Shown here: in pieces, positions 17,328 to 25,602 of the stretch
Numbering within the stretch: the stretch's first letter is position 1
How the letters are laid out: each line of letters opens with the position of its first letter
Notes under the pieces: model-generated
The model's input: only the letters and a program-made list of their open reading frames with translations
The model's database searches: none
Told to the model about the DNA's origin: nothing
Source of the DNA: Pseudomonadota bacterium
GTDB taxonomy: Bacteria > Pseudomonadota > Gammaproteobacteria > Burkholderiales > Burkholderiaceae_C
Assembly (NCBI GenBank): GCA_020161215.1
Contig: JAIUOM010000036.1
Location: 1-33,128 of the forward strand
Length of the DNA stretch: 33,128 bases
Direction of reading: 5' to 3'
Made by a program: the position numbers and the translations under genes

Positions 17328-17663
17328 ATGACCGACCAGGAATACATGAATCGCGCGGAAGCCTTGCTGCGCAGCATCGAGATTCAATGCGATCGGTTGA
17401 ACGAAACCACCGACGTGGACATCGACAACCAGCGCGTCGGCGGCATGATCACACTGGTGTTTCGCGACCGCAGCGAGGTCGTGATCAACCTGCAGAAGCC
17501 CTTGCACGAGGTGTGGCTGGCGGCCCGCTCGGGCGGCTACCACTTCCAGCTGGATGGTGCCGGCGCGTGGCGTGACACCAAATCCGGGGAAGATTTTTTT
17601 GCGTGCCTGACCCGAAGTGTCAGTGAGCACGCGGGTGAAGCGCTGACTTTTCAGCCGACTTGA
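17328..17663 (+). CDS. cyaY: iron-sulfur cluster assembly protein CyaY (frataxin)
   Basis: A 111-residue bacterial frataxin. It binds iron and modulates IscS-driven Fe-S cluster assembly in the cytosol. The N-terminal acidic helix (MTDQEYMNRAEALLRSIEIQ) is followed by the beta-sheet body with VDIDNQRVGGMITLVFRDRSEVVINLQKPLHEVWLA. Conserved W in HEVWLA and GYHF are visible, and the length is normal for CyaY. The start is close to lptM's on the opposite strand. It ends near a hairpin that separates it from the convergent mrcA gene. Confidence 0.95.
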   Translation: MTDQEYMNRAEALLRSIEIQCDRLNETTDVDIDNQRVGGMITLVFRDRSEVVINLQKPLHEVWLAARSGGYHFQLDGAGAWRDTKSGEDFFACLTRSVSEHAGEALTFQPT

Positions 17664-17679
17664 TATCGGCCGGCGCGGG

Positions 17680-17697
17680 CCGACTCAAGGGAGTCGG
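17680..17697. terminator. short GC hairpin between convergent cyaY and mrcA
   Basis: CCGACTC and GAGTCGG, with an AAGG loop, form a perfect 7-bp stem 17 bp after the cyaY stop. There is no clear T-run on either strand, so it is a weak or shared terminator at best. Confidence 0.4.
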
Positions 17698-17728
17698 GCC
17701 GTGCTCTTGGGGCGCTGCACGGCGCTTC

Positions 17729-20119
17729 TCAATTGCGGAACATATCGAGAATCCGGCTGCGCTCTTCGGATGGGGGTGCAGACCCTGGTTCTGCCGTGCC
17801 TTCGCTGGGCGTCAAACCGGCGCCACCCAGATTGGCGATGCCCCCGCCTCGTGAGTATTCGTCGTAGAACCAGTCGCCGCCCATGTTGACCACGCCATTC
17901 GGCGGCGTCAGCGTGGCCACCGGCACGTTGTGCAGCGCGGTTTGCATGTAGTTGATCCAGATCGGGAGGCTCAAGCCACCGCCGGTTTCCCGGGCCCCCA
18001 GATTGCGCGGCGTGTCGTAGCCCATCCACACCACGGCGACCAGATTCGGCTGAAAGCCCGCGAACCAGGCGTCCATGGAGTCGTTGGTGGTGCCGGTCTT
18101 GCCGGCGATGTCCGGGCGCTTGAGCGTGGCCTGGGCCTTGGCGGCGGTGCCGCTGCGTGCCACTTCCTGCAGCAGCGTGGTCATGACGAAGGCGTTGCGC
18201 GCGTCGATGGCACGCGTGGACTCGGTCGGTCCGCTGGGTTCGCTTTCGACCAGGATTTTTCCCGACTGGTCGGTGACCCGGGTGATCAGAAACGGGCTCA
18301 CCCGGTAGCCGCCGTTGGCGAACACGCCATAGGCCGCCGCCAGTTGCATTGGGGTCACCGAGCCGGCGCCCAAGGCCATGGTCAGGTAGGGGGGGTGCTT
18401 GTCGGCGTCGAAGCCGAATCGGCTGACCCATTCCTGCGCGTAGCGGGGGGTGATGTGCTGCAGGATGCGGATGGAGATCATGTTGCGCGAACGCGCCAGG
18501 CCGCGCTTGAGGGTCATCGGGCCTTCAAAGCCACCCTCGTAGTTCTTCGGCTCCCAGGGTTGCCCACCGGTCACGCTGGCATCAAAGAACAACGGCGTGT
18601 CGTTGATCATCGTCGTCGGCGAGAAGCCTTTCTCCAGTGCCGCCGAATAGATGAAGGGCTTGAAGGACGAGCCCGGCTGCCGCCAGGCCTGCGTGACGTG
18701 ATTGAACTTGTTCTTGTCGAAGTCGAAGCCGCCCACCAGGGCCTTCACGGCGCCGTTGCGAGGATCCAGTGCCACCAGTGCGCCTTCCACCTCGGGCAGC
18801 TGGGTGATGTCCCAGCCGTCTTTGGTCCCCTTGACGACGCGGACGATTGCGCCTGGGCGCAAGCGCTGGGCCGGAGCTGCCTTGGGTGAGAGGCTGGCCT
18901 GCATGCCGCGCAGGCCGTCTCCGGTGATTTCGATCCTGTCTCCGTTGCGGCGCATGACCGTGACCTTGCGCGGCGTGGCCTCCAGCACCACGGTGGCCAG
19001 CATTTCTGCGATGTCCGGGGTGGCCGCCAGGGCGTCGTCGACGGCATCCTGCAGGTCCTTGGCGTCTCGAGGCAGGTCGATGAACTTCTCGGGTCCGCGG
19101 TAGGTCTGGCGGCGTTCGTAGTCCAGGACGCCCTTGCGCAGCGCGGCGTAGGCCGCGTCCTGATCGGCGGCCCGGATGGTGGTGTAGACGTTCAGTCCGC
19201 GCCGGTAGGTGTCCTCGCCGTATTGCGCGAACATCAGCTGGCGCACCATTTCAGCAACGTACTGGGCATGCACGCGTGTGCCTTCGTTGGCGGGCCTGAT
19301 CCTGATCTCCTGCTGCTTGGCGGTGGCTGCCTGCGCCGCGGTGATGAAGCCGTTTTCCAGCATCCGATCAATGATGTGCAGCTGCCTCTCACGCGCGCGA
19401 TTGAAATTCGCGATCGGATTGGCGGCGGAGGGAAATTTCGGGATGCCCGCCAGCATGGCGGCCTCGGCCACGGTCACCTCCTTGAGCGGTTTGCCGAAAT
19501 AGGTTTCGGAGGCCGCCGCGAAGCCATAGGCGCGGTTGCCCAGGAAAATCTGGTTCATGTAGATCTCAAGGATTTGGTCCTTGGTCAGCAGATGCTCCAG
19601 CTTGAAGGTCAGCAACACCTCGTAGATCTTGCGCGTGTAGGTTTTTTCGGTGGACAGGTAGACGTTGCGCGCCACCTGCATGGTGATGGTCGACGCGCCT
19701 TGGCTTTTTTCCCGGCCCAGGTTGGCCAGCGCCGCGCGCAACACACCCAGATAGTCCACGCCGCTGTGCTCGTAAAAACGTGCATCCTCAATGGCCAGGA
19801 CGGCGTTTCTCATCACCTGGGGAATATCGGCAATGGGAGTCAGGCGGCGTCGCTCCTCGCCAAATTCGCCGATCAGGGCCCCTTCGGCGGTATAGACGCG
19901 CAAGGGCAATTTTGGACGGTAATTGGACAGATCCGAAACGTCGGGCAGGTTCGGGTACGCGATGGCCATGGCCATCAAGCCCGCCATGACCAGGGTCAGC
20001 GCCGCCGCGACGGCCAGGCCACCGGCCCAGGCGGTGACCTTGACCACCCATTTCCACCAGGGCGTGCCCTGGCCCTGCGGCGACCTGTTCGTGGTGGTTC
20101 GGGAGTCTTCAGTGCTCAT
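17729..20119 (-). CDS. mrcA: penicillin-binding protein 1A (bifunctional glycosyltransferase/transpeptidase)
   Basis: A 796-residue class A PBP that polymerises and cross-links peptidoglycan. It has a membrane anchor (about 27-54). The glycosyltransferase domain has catalytic Glu111 in AIEDARFYEHSGVD, plus GASTITMQVARN. The OB-like insert is about residues 320-440. The transpeptidase domain has Ser484 in PGSSFKPF, SRN (544-546) and KTGTT (674-678). The C-terminal tail ends SEERSRILDMFRN. All catalytic motifs are intact. It is divergent from pilM across a 360-bp gap, the mrcA-pilM arrangement seen in many beta- and gammaproteobacteria. Confidence 0.97.
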   Translation of the reverse strand: MSTEDSRTTTNRSPQGQGTPWWKWVVKVTAWAGGLAVAAALTLVMAGLMAMAIAYPNLPDVSDLSNYRPKLPLRVYTAEGALIGEFGEERRRLTPIADIPQVMRNAVLAIEDARFYEHSGVDYLGVLRAALANLGREKSQGASTITMQVARNVYLSTEKTYTRKIYEVLLTFKLEHLLTKDQILEIYMNQIFLGNRAYGFAAASETYFGKPLKEVTVAEAAMLAGIPKFPSAANPIANFNRARERQLHIIDRMLENGFITAAQAATAKQQEIRIRPANEGTRVHAQYVAEMVRQLMFAQYGEDTYRRGLNVYTTIRAADQDAAYAALRKGVLDYERRQTYRGPEKFIDLPRDAKDLQDAVDDALAATPDIAEMLATVVLEATPRKVTVMRRNGDRIEITGDGLRGMQASLSPKAAPAQRLRPGAIVRVVKGTKDGWDITQLPEVEGALVALDPRNGAVKALVGGFDFDKNKFNHVTQAWRQPGSSFKPFIYSAALEKGFSPTTMINDTPLFFDASVTGGQPWEPKNYEGGFEGPMTLKRGLARSRNMISIRILQHITPRYAQEWVSRFGFDADKHPPYLTMALGAGSVTPMQLAAAYGVFANGGYRVSPFLITRVTDQSGKILVESEPSGPTESTRAIDARNAFVMTTLLQEVARSGTAAKAQATLKRPDIAGKTGTTNDSMDAWFAGFQPNLVAVVWMGYDTPRNLGARETGGGLSLPIWINYMQTALHNVPVATLTPPNGVVNMGGDWFYDEYSRGGGIANLGGAGLTPSEGTAEPGSAPPSEERSRILDMFRN

Positions 20120-20354
20120 ACGACATCAGGGATGACTGGGGTTTTGTCCATATACCGCTGCTGCGTGGGTCGGGAGCGGGGCGTGAGTTTGTACCCCGAG
20201 GGGGTGACCGGGCGATGCTTCATCGAGTCGATGGGGTGCCATAAGTTGCCAGAACCAAGGGTTCGCGGATCGGAATCGAGCGCCAAGAATACAAATTGTT
20301 GCTTTGAGTGACCGATCGTGATCGGGGCTTGGTGTGGGTCGAAAACGTGACTTT

Positions 20355-20380
20355 TTGACAACGCGCAGACCTGCTAAATA
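20355..20380 (+). promoter_or_regulatory. candidate promoter for pilMNOPQ in the mrcA-pilM gap
   Basis: The 360-bp gap 20120-20479 has no convincing gene. A consensus -35 TTGACA lies at 20355-20360. The best -10-like sequence, TAAATA at 20375-20380, is only 14 bases away, so the promoter is uncertain. The region turns AT-rich toward pilM and holds the palindrome GAAGTAACTTC near 20423. I saw no clean promoter for mrcA on the other strand. Confidence 0.35.
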
Positions 20381-20468
20381 CGCCGTTTTTCTTTGCCTGA
20401 CAAGGGGCTTGCTGCTAGCATTGAAGTAACTTCTTAAGTTTGAGTAGCTGTTGTAAAAAATCCTTAGC

Positions 20469-20482
20469 AAGGAACTCTCTTG
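20469..20482 (+). promoter_or_regulatory. ribosome site and TTG start of pilM
   Basis: AAGGA at 20469-20473 is six bases before TTG at 20480-20482. The in-frame stop TAG at 20465-20467 leaves no upstream alternative, and no ATG fits the conserved PilM N-terminus, so initiation at TTG is nearly forced. Confidence 0.8.
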
Positions 20483-21556
20483 AATACTGGCTCCTTGTTC
20501 AGCCGCCAGCCGGCACCCCTGATCGGGCTCGATATCAGCTCGTCGAGTGTCAAGCTGGTGGAATTGGCGCAGGATCGTTCGGGTGATCTGACGCTGGAGC
20601 GTTGCGGCATTGAGCCCCTGGAGCGTGGCTGGATCAACGAAGGCAATATCGAAAAATTCGACGAAGTCGTGGATGCCACGCGCCGCCTCATCAACCGGAC
20701 CGGAACCAAGGCCAAGAACGTGGCGATGGCGCTGCCCGCCTCCGTGGTCATCAGCAAAAGAATCATTTTACCGGGTGGCTTGAGCGAGCGCGAGATGGAG
20801 GTCCAGGTCGAGACCGAGGCCAATCAGTACATTCCATTTTCGCTGGACGAAGTGAGTCTGGACTTCTGCGTGGCCGGACCAAGTGCCACCTCGGTTGGCG
20901 ATATCGAGGTGGTGATCGCCGCCTCGCGCAAGGAAAAAGTCGAGGATCGTCAGGGGCTGGCCGAGGCCGCCGGGCTTACCGCCGTGGTGGTCGACGTCGA
21001 GAACTATGCCGCGCGATTGGCGGCCAGTCGGGTTGCCGGGCGCCTGCCCGGCGGGGGGCGGGACGCCACCATCGCACTGTTCGAGATCGGTGCGCAGACC
21101 ACCTCGATGCAGGTGCTGCGCAACGACGACGTGATCTACGAGCGTGATCAGGTCTTTGGAGGTGCCCAGCTGACTCAGCTGCTGGTTCGCCAATACGGCT
21201 TCACCTTCGAGGAGGCCGAGGCTAAGAAGCGGGCGGGCGAGCTGCCGGACGACTATGCCGCGACGGTGCTGCAGCCCTACGTCGATTCGCTGGCCCAGGA
21301 AGTCGAGCGTGCACTGAAGTTCTTCTTTACCAGCACGCCGTACAACCGCGTGGATTACGTGCTGCTCGCCGGGGGCACCGCCGGCTTGCCCGGTCTGATT
21401 GATGCGGTGACCCGGTTCACCAGTTTCCCGTGTCAGGTCGTCAATCCCTTCGATGGCATGAAGGTGGCGCGCGGCGTGCGGGACAAAAAGCTGGTCCGTG
21501 AGGCGCCTTCGTACCTGACGGCCTGCGGTTTGGCCATGCGGAGGTTCCTGCGGTGA
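20480..21556 (+). CDS. pilM: type IV pilus assembly protein PilM
   Basis: A 358-residue cytosolic, actin-like (FtsA/Hsp70-fold) ATPase-family protein. It forms a ring beneath the inner membrane and binds the cytoplasmic tail of PilN. Fold signatures are GLDISSSSVKLVELAQ (phosphate 1), ALFEIGAQTTSMQVLRND (phosphate 2) and VLLAGGTAGLPGLIDA (adenosine motif). AAGGA precedes a TTG start, as noted separately. The start codon of pilN overlaps the pilM stop by 4 bp, making the assembly genes a tightly coupled operon. Length is standard. Confidence 0.96.
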   Translation: MNTGSLFSRQPAPLIGLDISSSSVKLVELAQDRSGDLTLERCGIEPLERGWINEGNIEKFDEVVDATRRLINRTGTKAKNVAMALPASVVISKRIILPGGLSEREMEVQVETEANQYIPFSLDEVSLDFCVAGPSATSVGDIEVVIAASRKEKVEDRQGLAEAAGLTAVVVDVENYAARLAASRVAGRLPGGGRDATIALFEIGAQTTSMQVLRNDDVIYERDQVFGGAQLTQLLVRQYGFTFEEAEAKKRAGELPDDYAATVLQPYVDSLAQEVERALKFFFTSTPYNRVDYVLLAGGTAGLPGLIDAVTRFTSFPCQVVNPFDGMKVARGVRDKKLVREAPSYLTACGLAMRRFLR

Positions 21557-22164
21557 TCCTGATCAACCTCCTGCCCCACCGTGAAACGGCGCGCAAACGG
21601 GCGCGCCAGATGTTTCATGCTTCCCTGGGCGCCGCGGTGGCCCTGGGTGGCCTCGCCGCGGCGGGAATCTACCTTTGGTACCAGGGCGAAATTTCATCGC
21701 AACAAAATCGCAACGAATTACTGACCTCTGAAATCCGCAAGCTGGAGGTCGAAATCAAGGAAGTGGCCACGCTGCAGGACGAGATCGCCGCCCTCAAGGC
21801 CCGGCAGGAGGCGGTGGAAAACCTGCAGGCCGATCGCAACCTGCCAGTTCACCTCATGAACGAAGCGGTTCGTCAACTGCCCGAGGGCATTTATCTGCGC
21901 AGCATCAGGCAGGAAGGCCAGAACGTGTTGCTGGCCGGCACCGCGCAATCCAACGAGCGGGTGTCTGAGTTGCTCCGAAACCTGTCGCGCAACAGCGACT
22001 GGGTGACCAAGCCCGAATTGATCGAAATCGTGGCGTCCAATCTGGCGCTGGGGCCGAAGGAGCAGCGCCGTGTCTACAACTTCACCATACGCGTGCAGTT
22101 GCAACGTGCCAACGAAGCGGCCAAGGCCGGGTCGACGCCGCCGCGAGCGGCCGGCACCTCCTGA
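21553..22164 (+). CDS. pilN: type IV pilus inner-membrane alignment protein PilN
   Basis: A 203-residue bitopic membrane protein. The N-terminal motif INLLPHRETARKRAR is the cytosolic tail that docks on PilM. It is followed by a membrane helix (about residues 22-43) and a periplasmic coiled coil and ferredoxin-like domain (about 45-200) that pairs with PilO. The start codon is GTG at 21553, overlapping the pilM stop. Sequence and operon position are typical. Confidence 0.95.
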   Translation: MILINLLPHRETARKRARQMFHASLGAAVALGGLAAAGIYLWYQGEISSQQNRNELLTSEIRKLEVEIKEVATLQDEIAALKARQEAVENLQADRNLPVHLMNEAVRQLPEGIYLRSIRQEGQNVLLAGTAQSNERVSELLRNLSRNSDWVTKPELIEIVASNLALGPKEQRRVYNFTIRVQLQRANEAAKAGSTPPRAAGTS

Positions 22165-22185
22165 GGCGCCCATGGGGTTCTGAGC

Positions 22186-22869
22186 ATGGCACGCAAGCTT
22201 TCCTTCAATGTCGACATGGCCGATGGCCTGCGGTCCGCGGGTGCGCAGTTTCGCGGATTGGATTCGGGCGATCCGGCCTCGTGGCCAGCGCTGCCGCGTT
22301 ACGTGTTGCTGCTCACGCTGGCGGTCCTGGTGGTCGTGCTGCTGTGGTTCCTGGGCTTGAATTCGTGGGCGGACGATCTGGAGGCCGAACGTGCCAAGGA
22401 AGTCACCTTGCGCACGGATTTCCAGAGCAAGCTGCAAAAGGCCGTGAGCCTGGATGCGTTGAAGAAGCAGCGTGTGCAGGTGACTCAGTACGTCACCCTG
22501 TTGGAGAAGCAGCTGCCCAGCAAGTCGGAGATGGACGCCCTGTTGTCCGACATCAACCAGGCCGGGCTGGGGCGCAGTCTGCAGTTCGAGCTGTTTCGGC
22601 CCGGGCAGTTGACGGTCAGGGAGTATTACGCCGAACTGCCCATCGTGTTGCGGGTCACCGGCAGCTATCACGACATCGGCGCCTTCACCGCCGACATCGC
22701 CAATCTGTCGCGTATCGTGACCTTGAACAACGTTGCCGTCTCGCCCGCGCCGGCGCAGGATAAAGGGGGAGCGCTGGTGCTCGATGCCACGGCCAAGACC
22801 TTCCGTTACCTGGATCCGGAAGAGATCGCGGCGCAGCGCAAGGCCGCCAAGCCAGGAGCCCGGAAATGA
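22186..22869 (+). CDS. pilO: type IV pilus inner-membrane platform protein PilO
   Basis: A 227-residue protein. It has a short cytosolic N-terminus, a membrane helix (about residues 41-60, YVLLLTLAVLVVVLLWFLGL) and a periplasmic coiled coil. The PilO core includes TLLEKQLPSKSEMDALLSDI and YYAELPIVLRVTGSYHDIGAF. It heterodimerises with PilN and connects the motor to the PilP/PilQ outer-membrane complex. The start at 22186 is 21 bp after the pilN stop; the stop overlaps pilP by 4 bp. The C-terminal 25 residues are Lys/Ala-rich. Confidence 0.95.
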   Translation: MARKLSFNVDMADGLRSAGAQFRGLDSGDPASWPALPRYVLLLTLAVLVVVLLWFLGLNSWADDLEAERAKEVTLRTDFQSKLQKAVSLDALKKQRVQVTQYVTLLEKQLPSKSEMDALLSDINQAGLGRSLQFELFRPGQLTVREYYAELPIVLRVTGSYHDIGAFTADIANLSRIVTLNNVAVSPAPAQDKGGALVLDATAKTFRYLDPEEIAAQRKAAKPGARK

Positions 22870-23414
22870 GGTGGACCTCACCGCCATGCTGGGCCGTGGG
22901 CCTTGTCGCCGTTGCGCTCCTCGGGGGCTGTTCGTCGGACACCGAGGACATTCACCAGTGGATGTCCGAGCAGCGCCGCCTGACACAGCCCAAGATCACG
23001 CCGATCAGCGAGCCGAAGCGTTACGTGCCTCTGGCTTACTCGGAATCCGGTGCCCTCGATCCGTTCAGCAGTCAGAGACTGACCCAGGTATTGCGCCAGG
23101 AGGTCGGGCCCGAGAACAACAGCGCGCGCCTACTCGCCGCGGAACAGAATCGACGCAAGGAGCCGCTGGAGTCCTACCCGTTGGATGTCATGGAGATGGT
23201 GGGCAGTCTGGACCGTCAAGGACAGCGGGAGGCGCTGGTGCGTGTGGACAAGCTGTTGTACAGGGTCAAGACCGGCAATTACCTCGGCCAGAACTATGGC
23301 CTGGTGACCCAGATCAGCGAGAACGAAGTCAAGCTGCGCGAGATCGTGCAGGATGCCGCAGGTGAATGGATCGAACGCACTGCCGCGCTGCAGTTGCAGG
23401 AGAAAACAAAATGA
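22866..23414 (+). CDS. pilP: type IV pilus lipoprotein PilP
   Basis: A 182-residue periplasmic lipoprotein. The signal ends at LLGGC (lipobox Cys), followed by SSDTEDIHQWMSEQR and the conserved FVPLAYSESGALDPF-type motif, here YVPLAYSESGALDPF. The C-terminal beta domain (about 110-175) includes VGSLDRQGQREALVRVDKLLYRV and NYLGQNYGLV, which bind PilQ. It links the inner-membrane platform to the secretin. It overlaps pilO and pilQ by 4 bp each. Confidence 0.95.
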   Translation: MRWTSPPCWAVGLVAVALLGGCSSDTEDIHQWMSEQRRLTQPKITPISEPKRYVPLAYSESGALDPFSSQRLTQVLRQEVGPENNSARLLAAEQNRRKEPLESYPLDVMEMVGSLDRQGQREALVRVDKLLYRVKTGNYLGQNYGLVTQISENEVKLREIVQDAAGEWIERTAALQLQEKTK

Positions 23415-25558
23415 AGGACTGGATGAAGCTTGCGGGATCCGTCTTGCGCTTGGTGATCGTGGGTGGCGTGACCTGGTTGGGCGCGGCGACCGCCATGGCG
23501 CAACCCAGCATTGAGTCGATCAGCGGCTCGATACACGGTGGCCAGGAGGTGGCGCGGATTGATTTGAACCAAGCGCTGACGGCGGCCCCGGCGGGGTTCG
23601 TGGTGCAGTCCCCGGCCCGTATTGCGCTGGATTTTCCGGGCGTGGTCAACGGCATTGGGCGCAGTCAGGTGGAACTGAACCAGGGCAACCTGCGCGCGGC
23701 AAACGTGGTGCAGGCCGGTGACCGCACCCGCGTGGTGTTGAACCTCAAACAGCCTGCCGCGTACCGCGCCGAGGTGCAGGGCAAGTCCCTGCTGATCATC
23801 CTGGAGCCGGTCTCGGTGGCGACGCCGGCCACGGGCACCTCGCGCGTGTTCGCCGAGAGTCGGAACGACGTGGCGCTGCCGTTGCGCGACATTGATTTCC
23901 GCCGCGGCACGGAGAACACCGGACGGGTTGTGGTCGATCTGGCCAGCAGCCAGGTCGGCGTGGACATTCGGCAACAGGGGACGAACCTGGTGGTGGAATT
24001 CCTGCGCACCAGCTTGCCCGAGGGCCTGCGTCGCCGTCTCGACGTCACCGACTTCGGAACGCCGGTTCAAACCATCACGACGACCCAGATCGGTGACCGG
24101 GTGCGCATGGTGATCGAACCCAAGGGCTTGTGGGAGCACAGCGCCTACCAAAGCGAGAACCAACTGGTGGTGGAGCTGCGCCAGCAGAAGGTCAACGCAG
24201 ACAAGCTGACGCAGGGGCCTGGGTACCGCGGCGAGAAGCTGTCGTTGAATTTCCAGAACATCGATGTGCGCTCGCTGTTGCAGGTGATCGCCGACTTCAC
24301 CAACTTCAACATCGTCACCTCCGACACCGTGCAAGGCAACCTAACCTTGCGTCTGAAGGACGTACCCTGGGACCAGGCGCTGGACATCATCCTGCAGGCC
24401 AAGAGCCTGGGCATGAAGCGCAGCGGCAACGTGCTGCAGATCGCACCCAAGGACGAATTGGCCGCCAAGGAAAAAGCGGAACTGGAGGCGCAGGCCGCCA
24501 TTCGCAACCTGGAGCCCTTGCGCACCCAGGCCTTCCAGCTCAATTACACCAAGGCGGCCGACATCACCGCCCAGTTGAACGCCAATCGGGGCACCGGTGG
24601 GGCCGGAAACCAGGGCAACAGCCTGTTGAGCGGCCGCGGCACCGTCGTCGCCGAGCCGCGCACCAACCAGATCTTCGTGTCCGACATCCCCTCGCGGCTG
24701 GAGCAGGTGCAGGAGATGATCTCCAAGCTCGACGTTCCCGTGCGCCAGGTGCTGATCGAAGCGCGCATCGTCGAGGCTTCCGACCAGTTCGGCAAGTCGC
24801 TGGGCGTGCGTCTGGGCGGCAGCGATCTGCGCGGCATCCGTGGTGGGGACTCCGGTTATCCCGTGGGCAACAACAACCGCGTGGCGCTCGGCGGCAGCTA
24901 CAACGCCGTGTCAGCGACCACCGGCGAAGGCTTGCCCAGCCTGATCGACGTGGCCACGTCCAAGTTCGTCAACATGCCGGCGACCGGGTATTTCGGTGCC
25001 GTTCCGGCCAATTTCGCGGTGTCGCTGTTCAGCTCGGCGGCCAACCGGTTTCTGAACCTGGAAATCTCTGCGTTGGAAGCCGATGGCAAGGGCAAGGTGG
25101 TGTCCAGCCCGAGGGTGGTGACGGCCGACCAGACCAAGGCACTGATCGAGCAAGGCACCGAGTTCGCCTACCAGCAGGCCACCTCCAGTGGCGCTACCTC
25201 GGTCGCGTTCCGCAAGGCGGTGTTGAAGCTCGAGGTGACGCCCCAGATCACCCCGGAGGGCAACATCATCCTCGACCTGGAAGTCAACAAGGACAGCCCG
25301 GGCGGAGAGGTGGCCGGGGCGATGTCGATCAACACCAAGAAGGTCAAGACCCAGGTGCTGGTTGAAAATGGCGGTACCGTGGTGATCGGTGGTATTTTCG
25401 AGCTGACCGAGCAGGAAAGCGAAAACAAGGTGCCCATGCTGGGAGACATTCCGGTGTTGGGCAACCTGTTCAAACAGCGTTCGCGCAACGCCCAGAAGAC
25501 GGAGATGCTGGTGTTCATCACGCCCAAGATGATCTCTGACCGGGGTGCGGTGCGCTGA
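23411..25558 (+). CDS. pilQ: type IV pilus secretin PilQ
   Basis: A 715-residue outer-membrane secretin through which the pilus fibre exits. It has a signal peptide (about 1-32, ending TAMAQP), two AMIN domains (about 35-260) that bind peptidoglycan, an N0/N1 region starting at KLSLNFQNIDVRSLLQVIADF, and a secretin core (about 430-715). The core includes VRQVLIEARIVEASDQFGKSLG, SSPRVVTADQTKALIEQG and the family closing motif VPMLGDIPVLGNLFKQR. The ATG at 23411 overlaps the pilP stop (ATGA); the frame is open for 45 bp upstream, but without a signal-peptide-like sequence. Length is typical for betaproteobacteria. Confidence 0.96.
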   Translation: MKDWMKLAGSVLRLVIVGGVTWLGAATAMAQPSIESISGSIHGGQEVARIDLNQALTAAPAGFVVQSPARIALDFPGVVNGIGRSQVELNQGNLRAANVVQAGDRTRVVLNLKQPAAYRAEVQGKSLLIILEPVSVATPATGTSRVFAESRNDVALPLRDIDFRRGTENTGRVVVDLASSQVGVDIRQQGTNLVVEFLRTSLPEGLRRRLDVTDFGTPVQTITTTQIGDRVRMVIEPKGLWEHSAYQSENQLVVELRQQKVNADKLTQGPGYRGEKLSLNFQNIDVRSLLQVIADFTNFNIVTSDTVQGNLTLRLKDVPWDQALDIILQAKSLGMKRSGNVLQIAPKDELAAKEKAELEAQAAIRNLEPLRTQAFQLNYTKAADITAQLNANRGTGGAGNQGNSLLSGRGTVVAEPRTNQIFVSDIPSRLEQVQEMISKLDVPVRQVLIEARIVEASDQFGKSLGVRLGGSDLRGIRGGDSGYPVGNNNRVALGGSYNAVSATTGEGLPSLIDVATSKFVNMPATGYFGAVPANFAVSLFSSAANRFLNLEISALEADGKGKVVSSPRVVTADQTKALIEQGTEFAYQQATSSGATSVAFRKAVLKLEVTPQITPEGNIILDLEVNKDSPGGEVAGAMSINTKKVKTQVLVENGGTVVIGGIFELTEQESENKVPMLGDIPVLGNLFKQRSRNAQKTEMLVFITPKMISDRGAVR

Positions 25559-25602
25559 GGCGTAGCCCGGCAGGATAAGCAGTCAAGTTGAATGAGGAAA
25601 CT

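Noticed and set aside
20116-20361. Short minus-strand frames in the mrcA-pilM gap
   Set aside because: They show no ribosome site, no domain and no conservation signal; the region is better read as the divergent promoter region.
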